A DNA stretch of 64,000 nt from Anaerolineae bacterium. Its GTDB lineage: Bacteria > Chloroflexota > Anaerolineae > Aggregatilineales > J027. The notes beneath the pieces were generated by a model that ran no database searches, had not been told where the DNA came from, and saw only the letters and a list, made by a program, of their open reading frames with translations. Below are positions 25,883 to 34,443 of the stretch, piece by piece. The position numbers and the translations under genes are program-made. Location: NCBI GenBank assembly GCA_019913005.1, contig JAIOHL010000034.1, forward strand, positions 1 to 64,000, given 5' to 3'. Position 1 is the first letter of the stretch. Each line of letters starts with the position of its first letter.

Positions 25883-27574
25883 TTACTGCCCGATTTTATC
25901 GAGTATTGAAATAGGGACTTGGACATGGATTTGGGTCCCTTTCTCCTTCTGACTATTGATTTGAAGATTAGCCTCTATTAACTGGGTTCTTTCTCGAATC
26001 CCCACCAGACCATAGTGACCTGAAATCGGCAATGTCTGAAGTTCAGGCGGGTCAAAGCCACAACCATTATCTTGAATAGTTAATGTGACCCCCTCGGGGG
26101 AAAAAGCGAGTTTAATCGTCGCTTCGGAGGCTTGGCTATGTTTGCGGGTATTGCTGAGAGCCTCTTGGGTAATGCGATAGAGCGCAAGCTCGATTTTGTC
26201 TGAAAGCCGCTGTTCATCTCCTTGCATTTGGAAAGTTGCGGACAGTGAGTTTTCTTGTTCGGCCAACATTTCCAAAGCTGAGGCTAGACCCAACTCCGCT
26301 AAATACGAAGGGCGTAGGCCATGAATCATGCGACGGATGTCTTCAATCGCCTGTTGCGAAATCTGCCGCACCTCGGTGAGGCGTGCCGATGCAGCCAAAG
26401 GATCACGATCCAAATTGCGCTGAGCCATTTGAACCTGTTGACTGAGCGAAATGAGTGTCTGAACTGTATCATCATGGAGATCACGAGCCAAGCGGGTGCG
26501 CTCATCCTCTTGGGCGGTGGTAATCGCTCCGATATACCCATGCAGGCGGGATTGGGCTTGCTGAACCGCACGGGCCATTTCGACCAAGGCAGTTTGTAGA
26601 TCTTCAATCTCTTGGATACCCCCGACTGGCCCTGCAATGGCTGAAAAATCACCTTTGACCAGTTGCCCAGCTTTGACTTTGAGGCGCTGTAAGGGGCGGA
26701 TAACCCCATACATACTAAACACGAAAACCAATAACCCCAGTAAGGTAATCAGCACTAACACCAAAATCACTGAATGGGTTACTTGTAATTGCGAACTTGT
26801 AACGGCGTGCCACGGCTCTTCGACCACCAAACTCCATTGCAGGCGTGGAATCGGGCTGTAGCCAATGATCATATCTTCATCATTATGATTTTGGATGATG
26901 CTATGCCCTTGTTGGTATCCAGCCTGCGTGTTTCTGACAATCTTTAAAGCGGATTTGGAGGCTAAATTACCCGTGATGGTGTGGTCTGAATCAAAGAGGA
27001 TGTGTCCATCTTCGTCTATCAAATAGGCACTTGCATCTTCGTGAAGTATAAGACTATCTAAGATTTCGTGAATGCCAAGTGATTCGAGCGAGGTGATTCC
27101 ATAAAGATACTGGTTATCCGAGAGTGGGGTTGAAAAAATGACCAACACCTGTTGCTCAAAATGACCGATAAAGGTTGGTATATCCCCTCCAACACTGCGC
27201 CAATCCCACTCTCCCACTGGAAGGTTTTTACTCAGATTATCTGCTGTTTCGATGAACAAGCCGTAATCAAATAGGTCGGTGGTGGTTTGTGGATGGGGTA
27301 AATCATGACCATTCACAGCATCTGTGGCAATGAGCGCTAACAAGATTTCACGCTGATGCAGCCGTTCAGCGAGATTATCCGCAGCGGCTTGAGTGGCGCG
27401 GGCATCGCGTTGGCCGACAAGTTCCTGCATGGCTTGTTGATGGAGAATGGCGCTGCCGACTGTGACTACCATCAGAATAATGGCAGTTGGGACGACAAAC
27501 ACCAATAAAAGTTGAATGTGTAACCCCTTTACCAAGCGATGATAGACCCGCTGCAAAATATTTCGATTCTTCAT
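25883..27574 (-). CDS. Sensor histidine kinase, HisKA_3/NarX-like, with Cache-like sensor
   Basis: A 563-residue kinase. A first helix (LLLVFVVPTAIILMVVTVGSA) and a second (VILVLVLITLLGLLVFVFSMYG) enclose a 230-residue extracellular region resembling a double-Cache domain (DASAYLIDEDGHILFDSD, YSPIPRLQWSLVVEEPW). HAMP and HisKA_3 (RDLHDDTVQTLISLSQQVQ) follow, then HATPase_c (ALSNTRKHSQ, DNGCGFD, GLVGIRER). Kinases of this type pair with LuxR/NarL regulators. No regulator gene is adjacent; the candidates are those at 32603 and 49269. It has the same domain plan as the kinase at 47660. Confidence 0.9.
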   Translation of the reverse strand: MKNRNILQRVYHRLVKGLHIQLLLVFVVPTAIILMVVTVGSAILHQQAMQELVGQRDARATQAAADNLAERLHQREILLALIATDAVNGHDLPHPQTTTDLFDYGLFIETADNLSKNLPVGEWDWRSVGGDIPTFIGHFEQQVLVIFSTPLSDNQYLYGITSLESLGIHEILDSLILHEDASAYLIDEDGHILFDSDHTITGNLASKSALKIVRNTQAGYQQGHSIIQNHNDEDMIIGYSPIPRLQWSLVVEEPWHAVTSSQLQVTHSVILVLVLITLLGLLVFVFSMYGVIRPLQRLKVKAGQLVKGDFSAIAGPVGGIQEIEDLQTALVEMARAVQQAQSRLHGYIGAITTAQEDERTRLARDLHDDTVQTLISLSQQVQMAQRNLDRDPLAASARLTEVRQISQQAIEDIRRMIHGLRPSYLAELGLASALEMLAEQENSLSATFQMQGDEQRLSDKIELALYRITQEALSNTRKHSQASEATIKLAFSPEGVTLTIQDNGCGFDPPELQTLPISGHYGLVGIRERTQLIEANLQINSQKEKGTQIHVQVPISILDKIGQ

Positions 27575-27681
27575 AGCTTACTCTATCCGCCCAATGCCCT
27601 AAACAATTGTTTTGTGCCATACGGCACACTCTATGCCCATAGACAAATCGCAGTTTTTTACAACAGGCTTATAAAAAGACA

Positions 27682-27724
27682 CGCCAATTGGCGCATAGAA
27701 AGAGATATGGTCTTACTGTAGCAT
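27682..27724 (+). promoter_or_regulatory. Copper-regulon site S4 with -10 candidate
   Basis: The perfect palindrome CGCCAATTGGCG (27682-27693) is followed after 25 nt by TAGCAT (27719-27724). It lies in the divergent region between the kinase (minus) and the DUF305 gene (plus). Confidence 0.7.
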
Positions 27725-27766
27725 GAAATCTACACCTCTTTACAACGATATAGGAGAAGCAATTCG

Positions 27767-28528
27767 ATGAAAAAATTAAGCATACTCTTTGGCCTCGTCA
27801 TGATTGTAGTCACCGCCTTTCCTCTCTCCTCTGTCCTCGCTGATGGCCCAATCGAGGGTCGGGCGGGACGAGCCGAAGTACGCTACTTAGAAGGCATGAT
27901 TGATCATCACCAAATGGCCCTAGATATGGCCCAAGATTGTCTCAATAAGGCGACAACCGAGTCCGTCAGGACATTGTGTCAAAACATCCTTGATGCTCAA
28001 AGCACCGAAATTGAAACCATGCAAGGTTGGTTGCAAGACTGGTATGGCATTGACTATACCCCTATGTCCATGGCAGACCATATGTCTATGATGAGCATGA
28101 TGGAGATGATGCAGGGCATGTCGATGGAAGACATGATGGGCATGATGGAAGGCATGGATATGTCTGGCAACATGATGGAGATGATGATGCAAATGATGAG
28201 CATGATGGGAGGTGACATGCCCGGCATGGAAGGCATGGGTGGCATGGGTGGCATGGGTGGCATGAATGGGATGGGCCAAATGGGTGATATGCCGATGATG
28301 ATGGGTATGATGGCTGGTCTTAACCAACTCGAAGGTGTTGAGTATGAAATCGCGTGGTTGGAAGCCATGATTGACCACCATGATGACGCCGTGCATATGT
28401 CGGAGCGTATCTTGGAAATCGCCGAGCACGAAGAACTCCGCACGTTGGCACAGTCTATCATTGATGCTCAGACCAGCGAAATCGAAGCTATGGAAGGACT
28501 AATTACAGAACTGAGTACAGTCCAGTAA
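27767..28528 (+). CDS. Secreted DUF305 protein with Met-rich middle
   Basis: A 253-residue exported protein: signal peptide (MKKLSILFGLVMIVVTAFPLSSVLA), a DUF305 half with YLEGMIDHHQMALDMAQ, a central tract of about 90 residues that is extremely rich in Met and Gly (repeated MMEMM, GMGGMGGMGG), and a second DUF305 half with WLEAMIDHHDDAVHMSE. The HH pairs of the four-helix bundle and the Met tract are both suited to copper binding. It is likely a periplasmic copper sponge or chaperone. GGAGAAGCAATTCG precedes the ATG. Confidence 0.88.
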   Translation: MKKLSILFGLVMIVVTAFPLSSVLADGPIEGRAGRAEVRYLEGMIDHHQMALDMAQDCLNKATTESVRTLCQNILDAQSTEIETMQGWLQDWYGIDYTPMSMADHMSMMSMMEMMQGMSMEDMMGMMEGMDMSGNMMEMMMQMMSMMGGDMPGMEGMGGMGGMGGMNGMGQMGDMPMMMGMMAGLNQLEGVEYEIAWLEAMIDHHDDAVHMSERILEIAEHEELRTLAQSIIDAQTSEIEAMEGLITELSTVQ

Positions 28529-28547
28529 TTCAGATTGTTTATGATAT

Positions 28548-28578
28548 GTGGGGAGGTAATTTATTTATCTCCCCTCAC
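28548..28578 (+). terminator. Hairpin between DUF305 and multicopper oxidase genes
   Basis: GTGGGGAG (28548-28555) pairs with CTCCCC-T-CAC (28569-28578), with one bulged T. There is no following T-run, so it may attenuate or protect message ends rather than terminate fully. Confidence 0.4.
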
Positions 28579-28603
28579 AAAGTATTGAACTCAAGGAGAT
28601 AAG

Positions 28604-30757
28604 ATGCGCCTAAAAACCACCATCACACTTTCATTGTGGCTTACATTGATGAGCGGACTCATCCTAGTTATTGCCCTTGCGCCTACTACGACTCAAGCGC
28701 TTTCCCCAACGCCTACGCCCACTAGCGCCCATACATCGCATCACACTTCAGATTTTGAGGGAACAGTCTGGGTAGCGGATGAATATGGTAACAGTGTGAC
28801 CGTGATTGATGCGGCACAGAATGAAGTCATCACAACATTGACGGGTATTGAAGCCCCTCATAATATTCAAGCGTCACCTGACGGCAAAACTATCTGGGCC
28901 ATTAGTGGGCACGATTCACTTGCGGTGCAAATAGATGCAAGCACCTATGCCGTCGTTGGGACAGCCCCTACCGGTAATCATCCAGCCCATATTGTCTTGG
29001 CCCCGGATAATCAAGCCGCGTATGTCACGAACAGTGAGGATAATACCGTCTCTGTGATTGATGTAGCCTCTATGGAAGTTATAGCAACTATTCCAGTCGG
29101 CAACTATCCACATGGGATGCGCCCTAGCCCCGATGGAAAATGGCTCTATGTTGCCAATATGCAAGACACCACCCTGAGTGTGATTGAAACCAGCACCAAT
29201 ACTAAAATGGCGGACATTGAAGTTGGCAATGCTCCTGTTCAAGTTGGCTTTTCGCCAGAGGGTGAGTTCGTTTATGCTTCTCTCAACGGTGAAAACAAAC
29301 TTGTAAAAGTGGAAGTATCAACCCGCCACGTCCTCGACAAGGTAGAGGTTGGGGTTGGGCCGGTACAAGTATTTGTAACCCCAGACAATCGTTACATTTT
29401 GGTAGCCAATCAGGGAACCCCGGAGAACCCCAGCACAACGGTTTCCATTGTTGATGTCGCGTCATTTTTAGTAACCGCGACAATTGAAACGGGACAGGGT
29501 GCACATGGAATTGTTGTTGATCCCTCCGGCAAATATGCCTATATCACCAATATCTACGATAATACGGTCGCGGTACTGGACATCGCTGAACAGGAAGTGA
29601 TCAAGGTTATCCCAAGTGGGGAAGGCCCGAACGGAATTACATTTTCAGCCCTTACTCCTGCCAGCCCTGCCGTCGCAACTCTGACGTTGGAACTACCCGA
29701 ACACAGCGAAGGAGAAACTCAAGCGGCCAATGATGGACGCGACGAACATCATGTAGAAACACCTACGCCGAGTGCTGAACATGATATGGATGGTATGGCA
29801 GGTATGGACGGCATGGACATGGACAACAGTGGTTCATCTGGTGGTGGACATGCGATGCAGCCGGTCAGCAGCGAGGGAGTGCCGCTGGCGGAAGAAACCG
29901 TTGGCGGGCAGCCACTGGAATACCGCCTTGAAGATGGGGTGAAAGTCTTTGAAATAACGGCCCGCCCGGTCATTTGGAATATCCTAGCGGATGTGGCAGT
30001 CACGGCATGGACATATAACGGGACAGTGCCGGGTCCAATGATTCGAGTCACAGAAGGCGACCCAGTGCGGATTGTCTTCAAAAATGAACTCCCGCAAGCG
30101 ACGACCATTCACTGGCATGGTGTAGAAGTACCCAATGCCATGGATGGTGTCCCGGGAGTCACTCAAGATCCTGTTCAACCCGGCGAAACCTTTGTCTATG
30201 AATTTACGGCGAAACCTGCTGGAACGTTTATGTATCATTCCCACTATGAAGGGGATACACAGGTTGGTTTGGGCCTCTATGCGCCGTTTATCATTGATCC
30301 CGCCGAACCAGTGGAACCTGCGCCGGATGTAGATGTAACCCTGATGCTTTCCGAGTGGCGTGTCGCCGACGGTGAAACATATCCGGCTATGCCGTTGGCT
30401 GGGATGGAACCAAACTATTTCACAATTAATGGCAAAGCGTTCCCATCTACTGAGGCGATTCAGGTGAAGATTGGTCAGCGGGTGCGTATTCGTGTCATCA
30501 GTATCGGGCAGTTTGCTCACCCCATGCACTTGCATGGCATGGCGTTCAAAGTGGTGGCAACTGATGGTTGGCCTGTACCAGAGGCAGCCCAATTGACCAA
30601 AGATACTATCAATGTTGCGCCGGGTGAGCGTTATGACATTGAGTTCGTGGCAACTGAACCGGGTTTATGGCTATTCCATTGCCATATCTTGCATCATACC
30701 ACTAACGATGGTGTGGATGGGGGAGGATTAATTATCCCCATCAACATTGAGGAATAA
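28604..30757 (+). CDS. Beta-propeller fused to a two-domain multicopper oxidase
   Basis: A 717-residue secreted protein. After the signal peptide, residues about 45-350 contain repeated YVTN-type propeller blades (VWVADEYGNSVTVIDAAQ, AYVTNSEDNTVSVIDVAS, LYVANMQDTTLSVIETS). A Met/His-rich linker (MDGMAGMDGMDMDNSG) leads to a multicopper oxidase with two cupredoxin domains: HWHG and HSH in the first, HPMHLHG and HCHILHH in the second. It probably oxidises Cu(I) or phenols outside the cell. At the type 1 site the usual axial Met position after HCHILHH is a Gly. It lies 75 nt after the DUF305 gene and is preceded by AAGGAGATAAG. Confidence 0.9.
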   Translation: MRLKTTITLSLWLTLMSGLILVIALAPTTTQALSPTPTPTSAHTSHHTSDFEGTVWVADEYGNSVTVIDAAQNEVITTLTGIEAPHNIQASPDGKTIWAISGHDSLAVQIDASTYAVVGTAPTGNHPAHIVLAPDNQAAYVTNSEDNTVSVIDVASMEVIATIPVGNYPHGMRPSPDGKWLYVANMQDTTLSVIETSTNTKMADIEVGNAPVQVGFSPEGEFVYASLNGENKLVKVEVSTRHVLDKVEVGVGPVQVFVTPDNRYILVANQGTPENPSTTVSIVDVASFLVTATIETGQGAHGIVVDPSGKYAYITNIYDNTVAVLDIAEQEVIKVIPSGEGPNGITFSALTPASPAVATLTLELPEHSEGETQAANDGRDEHHVETPTPSAEHDMDGMAGMDGMDMDNSGSSGGGHAMQPVSSEGVPLAEETVGGQPLEYRLEDGVKVFEITARPVIWNILADVAVTAWTYNGTVPGPMIRVTEGDPVRIVFKNELPQATTIHWHGVEVPNAMDGVPGVTQDPVQPGETFVYEFTAKPAGTFMYHSHYEGDTQVGLGLYAPFIIDPAEPVEPAPDVDVTLMLSEWRVADGETYPAMPLAGMEPNYFTINGKAFPSTEAIQVKIGQRVRIRVISIGQFAHPMHLHGMAFKVVATDGWPVPEAAQLTKDTINVAPGERYDIEFVATEPGLWLFHCHILHHTTNDGVDGGGLIIPINIEE

Positions 30758-30776
30758 ATTCCTCGAATATGGAAAT

Positions 30777-30802
30777 CATGAGTCATCCCGATTTTTAGCC
30801 AA
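30777..30802 (-). repeat. Left copy of a 26-bp inverted repeat
   Basis: Reverse-complemented, this reads TTGGCTAAAAATCGGGATGACTCATG and matches 31854-31879 at 24 of 26 positions. The two copies face each other across the DUF305 membrane protein gene. Related TGAGTCA cores also occur at about 30847 and 30878. Confidence 0.6.
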
Positions 30803-30957
30803 CAGACTTCCTCTAAGTAGTCTGACGCTTATCCACAAATTGGAGATGACTCACGTTCCTATCCATAGCTTCCGACTTGAGTCAGTGGCGCAACGGCTCT
30901 GGTTAGCTTTGCGATAGTCTACTGATTGAAAGCATTTACGAAATTATCACCCCTACC

Positions 30958-30999
30958 CTCCATTTGGCCTACCTGAAGATAATCCCAGTCTCCTACGTT
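30958..30999 (+). promoter_or_regulatory. Copper-regulon site S12, weaker match
   Basis: CTCCATTTGGCC (30958-30969) matches the reverse consensus CGCCATTTGGCG at 10 of 12 positions. TACGTT (30994-30999) lies 24 nt downstream, the usual spacing. It precedes the DUF305 membrane protein. Confidence 0.5.
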
Positions 31000-31064
31000 G
31001 GGCGGCGTAAATGGGGATAGACTTGGCGTCGGTTGTAAAATTTCCCTGCCCAGTGGAGGTCACC

Positions 31065-31727
31065 ATGAACCACGAAAAGCAAGGCATGAATCACGAAAAA
31101 CAGGGTAATTACATCACGTTCGCGGCGATGATCGCAACGTCAACGATTGTGATGTTTGGGGTGATGTATCTCAACATCTACCAATTTTCGGATGCACGCT
31201 GGAGCGAGACGAACTTTTATATGACCCTTATGATGGGCGCGACCATGACAGTGATTATGCTCGGTTTTATGCACAGCATGTATAAGAACATGCGGATGAA
31301 TGTCGCAATCTACCTCGTCAGTGTGGTGGTCTTTCTGGTGATGCTCTATCTCGTCCGAAGTCATACGACTGTGCAAGATGTTTCCTATATGCGAACCATG
31401 ATTCCACATCATTCAATGGCTATTCTGAGCAGTGAACACGCCGAGATTGAGGATGTGCGGGTGCGTGCGCTTGCCGATGACATTATCGAGTCCCAGCGCC
31501 GTGAGATCAAGGAAATGGATTGGTTAATCAAGGATATTCGTGAAAATGGCATCGCCTCAACCCAAGCAGAGGCCGACGCTCGTCCAGTGCCTAATTTCGA
31601 GGTCAACGTGAGTTATCCTGAATTTGTGGATCAGCACGCTACTGCTCAAAGGAAGCTCGGCGTGGCTTTGGTATGGGAGGGGTTGAGGTTCTCTAACGAA
31701 ACAATCAGGTTATCAGGGTTTTGGTAA
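31065..31727 (+). CDS. DUF305 membrane protein
   Basis: A 220-residue protein beginning with the tandem repeat MNHEKQG-MNHEKQG, then three hydrophobic helices (about residues 20-100) and a soluble DUF305 domain with YMRTMIPHHSMAILSSEHA. The HH pair and Met residues are the likely metal site. The start at 31065 follows GTGGAGGTCACC; a longer frame from 31011 lacks a ribosome site. The last 40 residues do not resemble the family and may reflect local decay. The gene is bracketed by 26-bp inverted repeats. Confidence 0.8.
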   Translation: MNHEKQGMNHEKQGNYITFAAMIATSTIVMFGVMYLNIYQFSDARWSETNFYMTLMMGATMTVIMLGFMHSMYKNMRMNVAIYLVSVVVFLVMLYLVRSHTTVQDVSYMRTMIPHHSMAILSSEHAEIEDVRVRALADDIIESQRREIKEMDWLIKDIRENGIASTQAEADARPVPNFEVNVSYPEFVDQHATAQRKLGVALVWEGLRFSNETIRLSGFW

Positions 31728-31853
31728 GGGCGGATTGACCAACTTTTTCTTACGGGTCACTTGTTAGCATTTTAACTGATTAAAGATCATCAACTCCTTC
31801 TCTACAGCTAGGGACGGCGGTAGCGGATGCCTCTGTACTCCGCTGAAAGCTCG

Positions 31854-31879
31854 TTGGCTGAAACTCGGGATGACTCATG
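31854..31879 (+). repeat. Right copy of a 26-bp inverted repeat
   Basis: The sequence TTGGCTGAAACTCGGGATGACTCATG is the inverted partner of 30777-30802, with two differences. It lies between the DUF305 gene and the convergent methyltransferase gene. Confidence 0.6.
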
Positions 31880-31921
31880 TTTTTCAACTTGGTTTATCAA
31901 AAGAAGAGACCTAAAGAGCGA

Positions 31922-32581
31922 TCACGCTGGTTTAGTGATTTGATAAAGTCTGAGTGTTCCAAATAAGGTATTAAAATAACGTTGCTCAATCACCGGATTG
32001 AAGTCAGCTTGTACAAACATCTCTGGTAGCTTGCCTTGAACATTGCCTGAAGTCGTATTGAAGCCATCCAACAACTGTACCCATAAAAACAATCCCCGCA
32101 TCACAGGATTGCTAGGTCTACCCCAGTCCGCAATATGTAGCATACCGTTAGGTTTTAAAACTCGATAAACTTCCCTCAGTGTTTTTTCTTTGTTCTCGTA
32201 AGTCAAATGATGAAATAATAGACTCGAAAACACGCGATTAAATGAATCACTGGAATAGGGTAGATTGAAAGACAAGCCCTTATCAAAATGAAGCTCCATC
32301 TGGACTTTTTGCGCTTTAGCCTGTGCAATCACCAGTGCTTGCCCTTCACCATCGAGGCCAATCACGTCTGTCGTCGGGTATTGTTTCTTAAGTAGGAGTG
32401 TCAAGGTTGCTGTGCCACAGCCGAGGTCAAGTATCTGTTGGTTAGGCGTGATTTCCGCTTGGCTAACTAGGGTTGATTTGAATGCCAATTCCCGTACAGT
32501 TAAGGCGAGTACATAATCGTAAAAGCGAGTCAACCAGTGATAACGAAGCGCGGGGACATAATGAGCGTCTTGGAAAATCAC
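31922..32581 (-). CDS. Class I SAM-dependent methyltransferase
   Basis: A 219-residue UbiE-like methyltransferase with motif I ILDLGCGTATLTLLL, motif II VIGLDGEGQALVIAQ and motif III-like LKPNGMLHIADWGRP. It lies 21 nt downstream of the LuxR-type regulator on the same strand and so belongs to an operon driven by promoter site S5b. The substrate is unknown. Its inclusion in the putative copper regulon is unusual. Confidence 0.85.
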   Translation of the reverse strand: MIFQDAHYVPALRYHWLTRFYDYVLALTVRELAFKSTLVSQAEITPNQQILDLGCGTATLTLLLKKQYPTTDVIGLDGEGQALVIAQAKAQKVQMELHFDKGLSFNLPYSSDSFNRVFSSLLFHHLTYENKEKTLREVYRVLKPNGMLHIADWGRPSNPVMRGLFLWVQLLDGFNTTSGNVQGKLPEMFVQADFNPVIEQRYFNTLFGTLRLYQITKPA

Positions 32582-32602
32582 CTTGTTCCTTACCCCTCCC
32601 CG

Positions 32603-33241
32603 TTAGCGACTTTGGATAAGATTGAGACTGATGGCTTTTAGGGTCGCCTCAGTTCTTCCAGCCACGTCTAATTTGTTGTAGATACTCGCTAAATGCCCTT
32701 GGACGGTGCGGTCACTAATGGAAAGTTGAAACCCAATGGCTTTGTTTGTTAGCCCCCGCGAAGCCAATTGCAAAATTTCAAGTTCCCGCTCGGTCAAAGC
32801 AATCGAGGCCTCTAGGATGGGAGTAGAAGCGGTCTTGTTTAATAGACTGGCGGTGACAACCCTTCGACCCTCATAGGTATCATGCACGGCGGCAATTAGA
32901 TCGTCCGCATCGGCGGATTTCATAATATAGCCATTGGCTCCAGCCGAAAGCGCCGCCCGAATATAGGGTGGGTCGTTGTAAGCAGTGAGAATGAGAATGC
33001 CAATATTTTCGCCATAGCGTTTACGCAACTGACGGGCTACATCGAGACCATTTGGATTAGGCATTTGAATATCCAGAATTGCCACATCGGGGTGATAGCG
33101 TTCAACACATTCAAGCGCTTCTAAACCATTTTCGGCTTCAGCAATCACATTGATCGAACCAGATTCATGTAAAAATTCACGGATACCGCGCCGCACAAAT
33201 CCGTGATCATCGGCCAGCAGGACTTGTATGATGTCACTCAT
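32603..33241 (-). CDS. Response regulator, LuxR/NarL family (first copy)
   Basis: A 212-residue regulator: receiver domain (LADDHGFVRRG, phosphorylated Asp in VAILDIQMPNPNG, switch residues ILTAYN and YIMKSAD) and a LuxR-type helix-turn-helix (LTERELEILQLASRGLTNKA, recognition helix SDRTVQGHLASIYNKL). The recognition helix shares DRTVQGH with the regulator at 49269. It has its own copy of the palindrome with a good TAAAAT -10 box. The matching kinase is probably the HisKA_3 kinase at 25883 or the one at 47660. Confidence 0.93.
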   Translation of the reverse strand: MSDIIQVLLADDHGFVRRGIREFLHESGSINVIAEAENGLEALECVERYHPDVAILDIQMPNPNGLDVARQLRKRYGENIGILILTAYNDPPYIRAALSAGANGYIMKSADADDLIAAVHDTYEGRRVVTASLLNKTASTPILEASIALTERELEILQLASRGLTNKAIGFQLSISDRTVQGHLASIYNKLDVAGRTEATLKAISLNLIQSR

Positions 33242-33282
33242 AATTACTTACCCCATTTGAATATCTCCTGTCTCTACTAGGC

Positions 33283-33325
33283 ATTTTATCATCGTAGAGA
33301 AACTGCCCCTATAGGCTATTCGGCG
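33283..33325 (-). promoter_or_regulatory. Copper-regulon site S5b with -10 box
   Basis: On the minus strand CGCCGAATAGCC (33314-33325) is followed after 25 nt by TAAAAT (33283-33288). It drives the LuxR-type regulator gene, which suggests autoregulation. Confidence 0.75.
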
Positions 33326-33394
33326 TGACTTTTTCCGAGTCAGACATAAATGTTGGGCACGGTGTGTGACAAAAGTCATCAAAAACGGGTTATG

Positions 33395-33436
33395 CGCCAA
33401 ATGGCGGTGATGGCAGGGGCAGGGATTCACTACACT
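33395..33436 (+). promoter_or_regulatory. Copper-regulon site S5 with -10 box
   Basis: CGCCAAATGGCG (33395-33406) is followed after 24 nt by TACACT (33431-33436). It drives the PCYCGC/CuA operon, back to back with site S5b. Confidence 0.8.
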
Positions 33437-33480
33437 CATAGCTATGAATTGAATCTTGAAGAAATGATGGAAACCACAGC

Positions 33481-33924
33481 ATGAACGCACATCGCCTAAT
33501 CATTAAGTTATTGGCCCTTAGCCTCGTGCTTGCCTTCGGTTTATTGCTATCGGGCTGTAGCAGTAACAGTAGCAAAACCCAAATGAGTGAGGAATCGGAC
33601 ATGCCGGATTTTGTGAAAGATGCGCCTGTCCGAGTCAAAGAAGCCTATCAATATGCAATGGATCACCCCGACGAGCTTGCCAAATATCCCTGCTACTGTG
33701 GCTGTGGCAACATGGGTCATGCCAGTAATTTAAGTTGCTTTATCAAGCCGGAAAATTTTGGTTTTGAAAGTCATGCAGCCGGGTGTGGCATCTGTGTGGA
33801 TATTGCCCAAGATGTTATGCGCCTAAAAGGTGAAGGCCAGTCCTCCCCACAAATTCGAAACTATATTGACGCCAAATACAGCGCCTTTGGCCCTTCCACC
33901 GATACGCCATTCCCGACGGAATAA
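33481..33924 (+). CDS. PCYCGC-motif lipoprotein
   Basis: A 147-residue lipoprotein with signal peptide and lipobox LLSGC. The motif YPCYCGCGNMGHASNLSCF and a second cluster AAGCGICVDIAQDVM carry seven cysteines plus His and Met residues, a likely metal or disulfide centre. Proteins with a PCYCGC motif are known as a conserved bacterial lipoprotein family without a defined activity. It is the first gene of a five-gene redox operon with two CuA-type proteins, which suggests that it binds or delivers copper to them. Confidence 0.88.
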   Translation: MNAHRLIIKLLALSLVLAFGLLLSGCSSNSSKTQMSEESDMPDFVKDAPVRVKEAYQYAMDHPDELAKYPCYCGCGNMGHASNLSCFIKPENFGFESHAAGCGICVDIAQDVMRLKGEGQSSPQIRNYIDAKYSAFGPSTDTPFPTE

Positions 33925-33930
33925 ATAGCC

Positions 33931-34443
33931 ATGAGTCGGGTTCAGAAATCATTTGCGTGGATGCGTCAGCATTGGGTGATCCTCATAGGGATCATCCTCG
34001 CCATCGGGGTGATGACCTTTCCAATCCCCCAAATAACCGATCCACAAACCCGAACCATCACACTCGATGCACGGCAATTTGAATTCGCCCCCCATCGCAT
34101 TCACATCAACAAAGGCGATCGGGTCATCATTCAATTCACGGCTTCGGATGTGGTACATGGCTTTTACTTGGATGGCTACGGCATTCAGGAGCGCGTGGAA
34201 CCGGGAATTACTAAACAAATTGAGTTTGTCGCGGAGCACACGGGCAAATTCCGCTATCGTTGCTCAGTCAGTTGTGGCTCACTCCATCCCTTCATGATTG
34301 GGGAACTGGTGGTCGGCCCCAATGAACCCTTTTGGCGAGCTATCGCGTTTGTCATTGTCAGTGTCATCACTTTAATCGCTTATCAATTTTTCTCGAAAGG
34401 AACTTCCTATGAGCACGCAACACTCGGAACATCACCAGCGTAG
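33931..34443 (+). CDS. CuA-type cupredoxin (cytochrome oxidase subunit II-like)
   Basis: A 170-residue protein with an N-terminal membrane helix, a cupredoxin domain (TLDARQFEFAPHRIHINKGD) and a C-terminal helix (AIAFVIVSVITLIAYQFF). The binuclear copper site is complete: a His in VVHGFYL, then CSVSCGSLHPFM with the CxxxCxxxHxxM spacing of CuA. It resembles cytochrome oxidase subunit II, but no subunit I gene lies nearby, so it is likely an electron-transfer or copper-relay module. It overlaps the next gene by 35 nt. Confidence 0.9.
   Translation: MSRVQKSFAWMRQHWVILIGIILAIGVMTFPIPQITDPQTRTITLDARQFEFAPHRIHINKGDRVIIQFTASDVVHGFYLDGYGIQERVEPGITKQIEFVAEHTGKFRYRCSVSCGSLHPFMIGELVVGPNEPFWRAIAFVIVSVITLIAYQFFSKGTSYEHATLGTSPA

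Larger units (their letters stand above)
30758..31064. other. Intergenic region before the DUF305 membrane protein
   Basis: About 300 bases without a gene. The left part holds the inverted repeat copy and nearby TGAGTCA/TGACTCA cores that can form a hairpin (30779-30788 with 30845-30853). The right part holds promoter site S12. Confidence 0.55.

Noticed and set aside
27920-28461. Long antisense frames opposite the DUF305 gene, rich in His or Ile/Met
   Set aside because: They are shadows of the Met-rich ATG repeats of the real gene.
33866-33882. GACGCCAAATACAGCGC inside the PCYCGC gene
   Set aside because: It is coding sequence and lacks the second half with proper spacing.
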